Of a stretch of 31,572 nt of DNA, positions 1 through 7,533 are shown piece by piece. Every line of letters begins with the position of its first letter. The stretch's first letter is position 1. A model generated the notes under the pieces. The model was not told where the DNA came from and did not search any database. It was given only the letters and a program-made list of their open reading frames with translations. Source of the DNA: CAG-273 sp963929915 (lineage in GTDB: Bacteria; Bacillota; Clostridia; TANB77; CAG-508); contig CAWVJY010000006.1 of the NCBI GenBank assembly GCA_963929915.1, positions 1-31,572 on the forward strand, in the 5' to 3' direction. Position numbers and translations under genes: made by a program.

Positions 1-77
1 ACACTAGATCGCGTGTTAAATGTTTTCTGAACAAGGAATAAAAATTAAAGCTCTTATTGCTAAATTAAACTAAAATG

Positions 78-174
78 GTGTCAATGGGGACGGAGATTTT
101 TGACAATATCTTCTGAACCGAAAATTTCAAAGCTAGAACAAGAGGTTGTCAAAAATCTCCGTCCCCATTGACAC
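78..174. repeat. Long perfect inverted repeat, possible MITE or REP-like palindrome
   Basis: Two perfectly complementary 29-base arms (78-106 and 146-174) flank a 39-base loop. Each arm carries GGGGACGGAG and ends in a TGTCA/TGACA motif. Very similar GGGGACGG-containing palindromes are scattered through clostridial genomes, which suggests a REP-like or miniature mobile repeat; that part is recall, not a search. No U-tract follows the stem, so it is not an obvious Rho-independent terminator. It sits directly upstream of the mscS ribosome binding site and would put a strong hairpin in any transcript entering that gene. Confidence 0.75.
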
Positions 175-191
175 TAATAAAGGAGAAGGGA

Positions 192-1305
192 ATGAAACAA
201 ATTCAAAGCGTTATTAGCTTTTTTCAAAATATGACACAAGAAAAAATAATTGATATTTGTATTGCAATTGCTATTGTAATAGTGTTTTGCCTACTTAGTG
301 GTATTTTTTCCTATTGTATTGTAAAAATTTTTAAATGGAAAGAAAAAGACAAAAAGAAAATTAAAGCAAATGCATTTTATCATCCTCTAAAGGCAGCTTT
401 TATTGTACTTGGAATTTATCTTAGGCATTATTATTCTAAGCTTGCCTGATGATGTAATGACCTTTTTCCATAAGGTTTTACAAATTGCCCTTATCTGTAT
501 TGCTGCAAAAGGGCTAGCCAATATTTTTGAACCAAATTCTGCTTTAATGAAAAAAGTGGGAAAAAGTCAACGTATTAGTGGAAATCAAACTTTAGCTAAT
601 TTTATAGGGAAAATTACAAAAGTCATTATTTATGTTGGAGCAGGTATTTTAATATTAGCAGAACTAGATATTAATTTAAATGGCCTTATTGCAGGGCTAG
701 GTTTAGGAAGTGTAGTAATTGCGTTAGCTGCTCAAGATGTAGCTAAAAATTTATTTGGTGGGGCTGCCATTTTACTAGATAAGCCATTTGTTGTAGGAGA
801 TTGGATTCAAACCAAAGAATACGAAGGAGCCGTTGTAGACATTACTTTCAGAAGTACAAGAATAAAAACAGCAGAAGATAGTATTGTAACACTTCCAAAC
901 TCAAAATTAGCAGAAGAAACAGTGATTAACTTTGCTAAAATGGAAAAAAGAAGATATAGTTTTAATTTAAAATTACCATTACAAACAAATTCAGATACAG
1001 TGGAGGCAATTATTAATCGTATTAAATTTGTATTAAGCCATAATCAAGATATTATAAAAAATAGTATTATTGTAGAATGTAACAGTATTTTAACAGATGG
1101 GATTAATATTAATATAGCCATGTATACCCCTATTGTGAATTATGATAATTACTTAAGTTTTAGAACCAATGTAAATGAAACAGTTTTAAATGTAATTGAA
1201 TCAGAAGGAGTAAGGCTTGCAAATCCTTCTCAGGATATTTATGTAACAACTTTACAAGAAGAAAAAGAAAAACTATCACAAATAACTGTAGAAAGCAAAA
1301 AATAG
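192..1305 (+). CDS. mscS: MscS-family mechanosensitive ion channel (one frameshift)
   Basis: Small-conductance mechanosensitive channel that opens under membrane tension to release solutes during hypo-osmotic shock. The start at 192 has AAGGAG 7 bases upstream; a TTG at 168 lies inside the palindrome and is unlikely. The N-terminal part has two or three hydrophobic segments. The pore helix is the Gly/Ala-rich stretch GLIAGLGLGSVVIALAAQD, followed by NLFGG and the beta-domain motif KPFVVGDWI, then TLPNSKL. Total length is about 370 residues, normal for a short MscS/YnaI/YkuT-type channel. The frame changes at about 423 (CTTAGGC): removing one base joins LGIYL to GIIILSLPDD in a continuous helix. 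This is one inserted base, probably a sequence error. A terminator follows at 1323. Confidence 0.88.
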
Positions 1306-1322
1306 AAAGATAACATATCAAA

Positions 1323-1352
1323 CCTCCGCCTAATTAGGCGGAGGCTCTTTTT
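1323..1352 (+). terminator. Rho-independent terminator after mscS
   Basis: An 8-bp GC-rich stem, CCTCCGCC (1323-1330) with GGCGGAGG (1337-1344), encloses the self-complementary loop TAATTA and is followed by CTCTTTTT. Confidence 0.9.
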
Positions 1353-1427
1353 ACCTTAAAATTCAAAATTGGTCAATGAAAAAGGGAAATGTAAAATTCA
1401 AAATTTAACATAAATTTGTTCACACTC

Positions 1428-1457
1428 TAGACATAAAGGGCATGTATAATATATAAT
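1428..1457 (+). promoter_or_regulatory. Probable sigma-A promoter of the two-component operon
   Basis: TAGACA (1428-1433) and TATAAT (1452-1457) are separated by 18 bases. A second TATAAT starts at 1445, with the looser TTCACA at 1419 and a 20-base spacer. The ribosome binding site AAGGAGG lies at about 1481, just before the ATG at 1495. Confidence 0.6.
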
Positions 1458-1494
1458 ATTATGGAAGTTTATGTAACTTCAAGGAGGAATTTGT

Positions 1495-2172
1495 ATGAAT
1501 GATGTTACTATTTTAATAGTAGATGACGAATCAAGAATGAGAAAACTAATTAAAGACTTCTTAACACAAAAGGGATATAGTACTTTAGAAGCAGCAGATG
1601 GAGAAGAAGCTCTTAAAGTATTTGAAGAAAATCAGAATCGTATTAAACTTATTTTATTAGATGTTATGATGCCAAAGCTAGATGGGTGGTCAGTACTTCG
1701 CCAAATAAGACAAACCTCCAAAGTGCCAATTATTATGCTTACTGCAAGAGGAGAAGAACAAGACGAATTATTTGGATTTGAACTTGGAGTGGATGAATAT
1801 ATTAGTAAGCCTTTTAGTCCTAAAATATTAGTAGCAAGAGTAGCAGCTGTTTTAAAAAGAACTATGGGAGATAAAAAAGAAGTAAAAGATTATGGTGGAA
1901 TTACCATAGACCCGGAAGGTAGAACTGTAAAAGTAGATGGTAAACAAGTAGATATGAGTTTGCGCGAATATGAGCTTTTAAAATATTTAGTGGATAATGA
2001 AAATATTGCATTATCTAGAGATAAAATTTTAAACAATGTATGGAATTATGACTATTATGGCGATTCTAGAACGATTGATAGCCATATTAAAAAAATTAGA
2101 CATAAATTAGGCAAAAAAGGAAAGTACATAGAAACTATGAGAGGCGTAGGATATAAATTTGAAGTAAAATAG
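1495..2172 (+). CDS. OmpR/PhoB-family response regulator
   Basis: DNA-binding response regulator of 225 residues, the standard length. The N-terminal receiver domain (about residues 4-118) has the acidic pair DDE near residue 11, the phospho-acceptor Asp56 in LLDVMMP, the switch Thr in MLTARGEE and the invariant Lys in YISKPFSP. The C-terminal winged helix (about 128-224) shows LREYELLKYL, the recognition-helix region SRTIDSHIKKIRHKLG and RGVGYKFE. The sensor kinase gene follows after 56 bases, so they form a two-component pair. The target genes cannot be told from sequence; the sortase/surface operon 2 kb downstream is a possible target but no direct evidence shows it. Confidence 0.95.
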   Translation: MNDVTILIVDDESRMRKLIKDFLTQKGYSTLEAADGEEALKVFEENQNRIKLILLDVMMPKLDGWSVLRQIRQTSKVPIIMLTARGEEQDELFGFELGVDEYISKPFSPKILVARVAAVLKRTMGDKKEVKDYGGITIDPEGRTVKVDGKQVDMSLREYELLKYLVDNENIALSRDKILNNVWNYDYYGDSRTIDSHIKKIRHKLGKKGKYIETMRGVGYKFEVK

Positions 2173-2178
2173 AAATAA

Positions 2179-2209
2179 AATGAAGGATATCATAAGTTTA
2201 TCCTTCATT
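2179..2209 (+). other. Intercistronic hairpin between regulator and kinase genes
   Basis: A perfect 11-bp stem pairs 2179-2189 with 2199-2209 around a 9-base loop. No U-tract follows, so it is more likely an mRNA processing or differential-expression element than a full terminator. It lies about 20 bases before the kinase start codon. Confidence 0.6.
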
Positions 2210-2228
2210 AATAGTGAGAGTGAGGAAT

Positions 2229-3743
2229 ATGGGAAAATTAAAAGATAAATGGAAATCTGTTAGATTTAGGCTATTTATTGTACTTTGTATTGTTATTATG
2301 TTTTTAGTTATTTGTTTAGTAACAGTTAATAGTTTGGTATTGGGAAATTTCTATTTATATAGCAAAACCAATACCATTAAAGATGTGTACCAAAAAATTA
2401 ACGATTATTATACAAATCCTACTTTAGACGTAAATTTAGAAGATGAACTAAAAAAGATTGCTTATAGGAATAATTTTGATATTTTAATTAAAACAGATAC
2501 CAATCTGAGCCTATTTTCTACAGATAGGGATTTTTTGGAAAGTCTAAATAGAATAACAGAGATGTTACAAATGCAAAATGAGCATTATAATCAAGCAGAT
2601 GTCATTTATAGTGACGAGAACATGGAAATAAGAAAAGTAACAGATACTGCCAATAATTTAAACTATATTTTATTATCTGGTAAACTAGTAAATGGATATA
2701 GTTTATATATTCGTATTCCAATTGCTCCCATTGAAGAAAGCGTTAAAATTTCTAATAATGCATTACTTATGATTGGAATTCTTACTATATTTATTGCTTC
2801 TTTTGTGGCATCTTTTATTTCACGAAAATTTACTACACCAATTTTACAATTAAATGATATTACCAAAAAAGTAGCAAATTTAGATTTTAGCCAGAAATAT
2901 AGAATTACAGATTCAGATGATGAAATTAATGAACTTGGAAAAAATATTAATACTATGTCAGATAAGCTAGAAGCAACCATTAAACAATTAAGAGATAATA
3001 ACATAGAATTAGAAAAGGACATTGAAGAAAAATCAAAAATAGATGATATGAGAAAACAATTCATCTCAGATGTATCCCATGAACTAAAGACCCCAATTGC
3101 GCTTATTCAGGGATATGCAGAAGGTTTAGTAGAAAATGTAAATACAGATGAAGAATCTAGAAAATTTTATGCAGAAGTAATCTTAGATGAATCTAATAAA
3201 ATGGATCGTTTAGTAAAACAATTACTAGAATTAATGAAACTAGAATATGGAAAAAGAGAATTTAATGATGCACAATTTGATTTAGTAGAATTAATTAAAG
3301 AAGTTATTAGAAAATGTAATGTTATGCTAGAGGAAAATAAAATAGAAGTTGTGTTCCGAGAGGAAAACCCAATTTGGGTATATGCAGATGATTTTTATAT
3401 TGATCAGGTAGTTACCAACTATTTTACAAATGCTATTAAACATGCAGAAGAAGTGGATGGAAAGAAACAAATTCAAATTACCATAGAAGAAAAAGAACAA
3501 ACCTATAGAGTTTGTGTTTTTAATACTGGAAAACAAATCGAAGAAGAAAACTTAGACAGAATTTGGGGAAGATTTTATAAAGTAGATAGTTCAAGAAACC
3601 GTGAAAATAGTGGAAGCGGAATAGGACTTGCTTTAGTAAAGGCAATCCAAAATAATTACCAAAATGATTATGGTGTAGAAAATAAAGAAAATGGTGTAGA
3701 ATTTTATTTTGAAATTAATCAATATATCAATAAGAAAAGGTAA
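2229..3743 (+). CDS. Membrane sensor histidine kinase
   Basis: Partner of the upstream response regulator, about 504 residues. I prefer the ATG at 2229, preceded by GTGAGG, over the in-frame GTG at 2214. The protein has an N-terminal membrane helix (about residues 15-45), an extracytoplasmic sensor region of about 140 residues, a second membrane helix (about 180-200) and a HAMP linker. The dimerisation/phospho-acceptor domain has the H-box FISDVSHELKTP with His284. The HATPase_c domain has the N-box NYFTNAIKHA, a G1-type region VFNTGKQI and the G2 box GSGIGLALVKAI. This is the ordinary PhoR/VanS-like architecture. The sensed signal cannot be inferred. No cognate transporter or effector lies adjacent. 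Confidence 0.93.
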   Translation: MGKLKDKWKSVRFRLFIVLCIVIMFLVICLVTVNSLVLGNFYLYSKTNTIKDVYQKINDYYTNPTLDVNLEDELKKIAYRNNFDILIKTDTNLSLFSTDRDFLESLNRITEMLQMQNEHYNQADVIYSDENMEIRKVTDTANNLNYILLSGKLVNGYSLYIRIPIAPIEESVKISNNALLMIGILTIFIASFVASFISRKFTTPILQLNDITKKVANLDFSQKYRITDSDDEINELGKNINTMSDKLEATIKQLRDNNIELEKDIEEKSKIDDMRKQFISDVSHELKTPIALIQGYAEGLVENVNTDEESRKFYAEVILDESNKMDRLVKQLLELMKLEYGKREFNDAQFDLVELIKEVIRKCNVMLEENKIEVVFREENPIWVYADDFYIDQVVTNYFTNAIKHAEEVDGKKQIQITIEEKEQTYRVCVFNTGKQIEEENLDRIWGRFYKVDSSRNRENSGSGIGLALVKAIQNNYQNDYGVENKENGVEFYFEINQYINKKR

Positions 3744-3842
3744 AAGAATATTAATAAAAATAAAAACTTTAAAATTACGAATACTTCAAATTATATTCAC
3801 CAAAAGAACATAAGGAAACGGTAAAATAAAAACAAGCTTAAG

Positions 3843-3920
3843 AAAGGAGGAGATAATAAGTAGATGAAAACAAAAATAATAGCATACTAAACGAAAAGGA
3901 GGGATGCTATGATTGATTAA
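3843..3920 (+). other. Two ribosome-binding-site-led minicistrons
   Basis: In the roughly 520-base gap after the kinase gene, AAAGGAGGAG (from about 3844) precedes an 8-codon ORF starting at ATG 3864 (MKTKIIAY). AAAAGGAGGG (from about 3894) precedes ATG 3909 of a 3-codon ORF (MID). The stretch also holds a 7-bp inverted repeat, ATAGCAT at 3879 with ATGCTAT at 3904, that could mask the second start region. They could be leader peptides for the terminator-like hairpin just downstream, or the decayed start of a lost gene. Neither reading is proven. Confidence 0.3.
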
Positions 3921-3964
3921 AAAACCAATTAAATGTTAGAATAGAGATAATTACCCTTAAAGAT

Positions 3965-4035
3965 AAAAACTATCTTAGTATATAGAATATCTATTTATAA
4001 GTAGATATCTTCTATAATTAAGATAGTTTTTACAC
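3965..4035 (+). terminator. Long hairpin with T-run, probable terminator
   Basis: A perfect 13-bp outer stem (3965-3977 with 4019-4031) encloses nested shorter inverted repeats (around ATATCTA and TAGATAT). It ends in a T-rich stretch. It would stop transcription from the kinase side before the sortase promoter. The A/T symmetry of the stem means it could also act on the minus strand. Confidence 0.6.
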
Positions 4036-4037
4036 TT

Positions 4038-4094
4038 TTTGTCGAATTTTGTCAACGAAAAAAGCTTTACAAATTCTTCCAATTGTTGTACAAT
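4038..4094 (+). promoter_or_regulatory. Sortase-operon promoter with two tandem Spo0A boxes
   Basis: TTTACA (4066-4071) and TACAAT (4089-4094) are spaced by 17 bases, a good sigma-A-type promoter. Just upstream are TTTGTCGAA (4038-4046), a perfect match to the 0A-box consensus TTTGTCRAA, and TTTGTCAAC (4048-4056), one mismatch. The two boxes are 10 bases apart, one helical turn. The 5' untranslated region is about 165 bases and contains small hairpins (for example 4129-4144). Spo0A control of the operon is inferred from the motifs. Confidence 0.6.
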
Positions 4095-4264
4095 AAAATT
4101 AGTTCAAAAAATTGCAATTTTTTAGAATGAAGCAAAAAAGCTTCTTACTTTTATCAAACGAAAGAAAATAGTAGTTTTTAAATACTATTTAGAGTTTATT
4201 CAAAAATTTTTTTCTATAGAAAATTCCCAAAAATTAATTTATTTTAAAGGCAGGTGTAATTTAT

Positions 4265-5020
4265 GTGATTACTTATACAAAGAAAAATGTCACCATTTTG
4301 GCTTTTCTTATTACGCTATTAATTTTTATCCTAATTTATTTAGCAAATTATTTTTACTTTATGCCACAGTATTATGAACCTTCTAATACCATTCCACTAT
4401 CTAAAACAGTTTATTCTAAAGTAATTCCCATTTCAGTACAAGAGAAAGAAAATTTTAGTATATTACCCACAAATCATTTTCCTAAAAGAATAAGAACTTT
4501 GGAAGAAAAACAACTAGAAACAAATGCAGAGACAAAAGAAGGAACACAAATTGCAAGTACTGTTATGCAAACTACCAATTCTTCTAATGCTAGCAATTCA
4601 AAAACACAAAGAGAAACGGTAAAAGAAAATGAAAAAATAGCATGGAGAATTCAAATTCCAAAAATTAATTTAGATGTACATATTAAAGAAGGAACAGACT
4701 CTAATGTTTTGTTAGAAGCAGTAGGTCATTTTGAAACAACTAGTAAATGGAATGGAAATGTAGGCTTAGCTGCACATAATAGAGGATACCAGTGTAATTT
4801 TTTTCAGAAAATTAAAAATTTAGCAATAGGTGATGAAATTATTTATGCTACTACAAATGGAAAAAAAGTATATAAAGTACAAACGAATAAAGTTATTTTA
4901 GAAACAGATTGGAGTTATTTAGAGCCTTCGCAAGAAAACAAAATTACCTTAATTACCTGTGAAGAAAATAGAAGAGAATACAGAAGATGTGTGCAAGCAG
5001 TAGAAGTTGCAAATTATTAA
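4265..5020 (+). CDS. Sortase, single-pass membrane cysteine transpeptidase
   Basis: Sortase that should cleave LPxTG-type motifs between Thr and Gly. Length is 251 residues. A membrane helix (about residues 9-30) is followed by a linker rich in Thr, Ser and Asn, then the catalytic beta-barrel (about 125-250). Catalytic His171 lies in LAAHNRG, Cys232 in LITCEE, and the Arg in the following RREYRR stretch. The TLITC signature and N-terminal anchor fit class D- or C-like sortases; the subclass is not certain. The only start in frame is GTG 4265; an overlapping ATG at 4263 hits a stop at once. The two following genes encode LPRTGF- and LPQTGF-ending proteins and are its likely substrates. Confidence 0.9.
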   Translation: MITYTKKNVTILAFLITLLIFILIYLANYFYFMPQYYEPSNTIPLSKTVYSKVIPISVQEKENFSILPTNHFPKRIRTLEEKQLETNAETKEGTQIASTVMQTTNSSNASNSKTQRETVKENEKIAWRIQIPKINLDVHIKEGTDSNVLLEAVGHFETTSKWNGNVGLAAHNRGYQCNFFQKIKNLAIGDEIIYATTNGKKVYKVQTNKVILETDWSYLEPSQENKITLITCEENRREYRRCVQAVEVANY

Positions 5021-5054
5021 AAAACAAAAAATAATAAAAAAGGAGAAAATGAAT

Positions 5055-6337
5055 ATGAAAGTTTCTAAAAAATTTTATTCTTACTAATGACAACAATATT
5101 AACTATGGTTAGTATGGTCCCTATTTTAGGACAAAATAAGGTACAGGCTGCCACCCTTCCTATTACCAAAGCAGACTTATATTCCAAAGGAGAAGTTGTT
5201 TTATTTGATTATGATAATATTGGAATTGGAGTAGAAGTAATTGTATATCAAAAAGATGGTGTAGAATATCCAGCATATTGTGTCAATAAAGGTAGGCCAG
5301 GGGTTACCAAAGACCACGAGTATAGTGTTTCTATTAATCAAATGTTAGCAAACCAAAAAATATGGAGAGCAGTAGTAAATGGTTATCCATTTAAAACACC
5401 AGAAGAATTAGGATGTAATACAATGGAAGAAGCCTATGCTGCAACTAAAATGGCAGTTTATGATGCTATGTATAACTATGACCTAGAAAAATTCACCATC
5501 CATCGTGACTTAGATTCTAACAGAAGAGTAGTAGCAGCCATTAAAAAAATTATTACAGCAGCTAGAAATTCAACAGAAACTAAAATAGCAGCTACTTTAA
5601 AAATTGAGGAGATAACAGAAAATTGGCAAGTAGACAACATAGACTCTAATTATATTAGCAAAACATATAGTGTAAAAGCATCTGCAGCTAATAAAACTTA
5701 CCAAATTTCTTTAACAGGAGAAAATAGTAATCGTTTTAAAATTACAGACATGCAAAATAAAGAAAAAACAGAATTTGCTACTACAGAAAATTTCAAAATT
5801 CTACTTCCTATAGCAGACTTAGAAAAAGCAGGAGAATTTGAAATTACAGCTTATTCTAAATTAGAAACAAAACCAGTTCTTTATGGAGAAACTCCAAATC
5901 CAGAATGGCAAAATTTTGCTGTAACAGCAGGTACCTATGAAGAAACCGATGTTACTTTAAAACAAACTTATCAAGAAAATAAAACAAAAATTGAAATTCA
6001 AAAACAGGATGGAGATACTAAAAAACCTTTAAGTAATGCAGTATTCCACTTATTAGATGAAAATAAGCAAGTACTTTATACAGAGCTTACTACAAACGAA
6101 CAAGGAATTATTAATTTAGATTATCTTCTTCCTGGTACTTACTATTTAGAAGAAGTACAATCTCCAAATGGATATTATGGGTATGAAGATTTAATTCCAA
6201 TAGAAATTGGTTTCCAAGAAAAAGTAGTAGTTAAAGTAGATAATTATCAAGAAGAGGAAGAAAAACCAGAAGACAAACCACAAGATGAATATCATTTTTC
6301 AGTTGGAGAGAAAAAACTTCCAAGAACGGGATTTTAA
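5055..6337 (+). CDS. Secreted thioester-domain-like / Cna-B surface protein ending in LPRTGF (frameshift in signal peptide)
   Basis: Predicted wall or pilus-like adhesin, about 427 residues. A start at ATG 5055, 9 bases after AGGAG, gives a signal peptide (basic MKVSKK, then KILFLLMTTILTMVSM, with cleavage near VQAA) only if one A is added to the A6 run at 5067-5072; as written, the frame stops after 10 codons. Next comes a thioester-domain-like region: YPAYCVNKGRPG, then NGYPFKTPEELG and AYAATKMAVYDAM. A Cna-B/SpaA-type domain follows (about KIEIQKQDGDTKKPL to YYLEEVQSPNGY). The Cys is present, but Lys-Met stands where the family's Gln is expected, so the internal thioester may not form. The protein stops directly after LPRTGF, without the hydrophobic segment and charged tail of a normal sorting signal. 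It lies in an operon with the sortase. Confidence 0.82.
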
Positions 6338-6351
6338 AATAGGAGAAAGTA

Positions 6352-7437
6352 ATGAAAAATAATTTAAAAAATCATAAAAAAGAAAATTTTAAATGTAGTA
6401 TAGGAAATTGTACAAAAAAATTTCAAAAATTAATTTATATTTTTATAGGAATTATACTACTACTAACAGGCAACACAGTAAAAGCATTTGAAGAAAATAC
6501 TTCTGTAGTGTTCCAAGCAAGAGAAGTTTATAGAGAAATTATTTATAATGGAAATCCATTAGAAATACCAATAGCAAGCTGCAATGACTTTGTTAATATA
6601 ATTCCCATTTATGCCCTTGACTATGAAGAAACATATCAGGTAAACCCATCTGTGGGATTTTATACTTATGTAAATATAATAGTAGAAAATGATGCCGTTA
6701 GAAATGCCTTGTTATTAGGTTATCCAAACCGTACAGTAGAACAATTAAATTTAACAGATACAAAAGAAGCATATCTTATTACACAACTTGCAGTGCTAGA
6801 TACCTATTACCATTATGACCTAGAAAAGTTTGCAATAACGAAAGAAAATAAATATCCTAACTTTCTTTCTCATTTAACAAATTTTATTCAGCAAGTAAGA
6901 AGCAGTTCTTCCAAAAAAATAATACCAGAACTTACTATAGATGAACTACAGCAAAATTGGAATCAAGAAGAGGAAAACTATCAATCGAAAACTTATCAAA
7001 TACTTAGTAATATGCCATTACAAGAATATAGTGTAGAAATTTTGACAAATCAAAAGGAAAATATTCAAGTTTTAAATGAAAATAATGAGTTTCAAACACA
7101 ATTTTTAGATGGTGAAAAATTTAAGATTTTAGTCTTAGAAGACCAAGACGTAGAATTTGAAATACAAGTAAATGCTACTTTTTTTACAAATCCTGTAAAA
7201 ATGGGAAAAAGTCCAGGAAATGAATGGGTAAGTTATGTTTTACTAGGAAAAACAGAAAGAAAACAAGTTAGTTTGGTAGACTATTATCAAACTAACCAGA
7301 AAGAACAGGAAAAACAAGAAACAGACAAAGAAGAAAATATTCCTACAGAACCAGATAAAACTATTCAAAAAGAAATTTGTAAACACATAGAAACGCCAAA
7401 AAGAGAAATCAAAAAATTACCACAAACTGGTTTTTAA
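6352..7437 (+). CDS. Second thioester-domain-like surface protein ending in LPQTGF
   Basis: Paralogue of the preceding gene, 361 residues, starting 14 bases after its stop with AGGAGA as ribosome binding site. The N-terminus is unusually long and basic before the signal-peptide core (LIYIFIGIILLLTG, cleavage near VKA). The body aligns with its neighbour: LLGYPNRTVEQL, AYLITQLAVLDTYYHYDLEKF and a TKPVLYG-like segment (TNPVKMGKSPGNEW). Here the Gln of a TQ motif is kept, but the position of the neighbour's Cys (YCVNK) reads YALDY. It lacks the Cna-B domain and has instead an acidic Gln/Glu/Lys linker. Like its neighbour it ends exactly at LPQTGF with no membrane tail. No downstream reading frame supplies a convincing membrane helix. 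Confidence 0.8.
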   Translation: MKNNLKNHKKENFKCSIGNCTKKFQKLIYIFIGIILLLTGNTVKAFEENTSVVFQAREVYREIIYNGNPLEIPIASCNDFVNIIPIYALDYEETYQVNPSVGFYTYVNIIVENDAVRNALLLGYPNRTVEQLNLTDTKEAYLITQLAVLDTYYHYDLEKFAITKENKYPNFLSHLTNFIQQVRSSSSKKIIPELTIDELQQNWNQEEENYQSKTYQILSNMPLQEYSVEILTNQKENIQVLNENNEFQTQFLDGEKFKILVLEDQDVEFEIQVNATFFTNPVKMGKSPGNEWVSYVLLGKTERKQVSLVDYYQTNQKEQEKQETDKEENIPTEPDKTIQKEICKHIETPKREIKKLPQTGF

Positions 7438-7454
7438 AATCCTTTTTGCTTTTA

Positions 7455-7483
7455 TTGACATTCCATAAGATAGAAGTTATAAT
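7455..7483 (+). promoter_or_regulatory. Consensus sigma-A promoter
   Basis: TTGACA (7455-7460) and TATAAT (7478-7483) with a 17-base spacer match the consensus perfectly. It drives the CorC/CNNM-type gene starting at 7534. Confidence 0.9.
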
Positions 7484-7533
7484 AAATGCTAGAAAATACA
7501 ATATAAAAAAGATGAGGATGGAAGGAAGATATT

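Noticed and set aside
1..30. Possible last codons of an upstream CDS (TLDRVLNVF then stop)
   Set aside because: Plausible in frame 1, but nine codons are too few to support a call; another frame also stays open.
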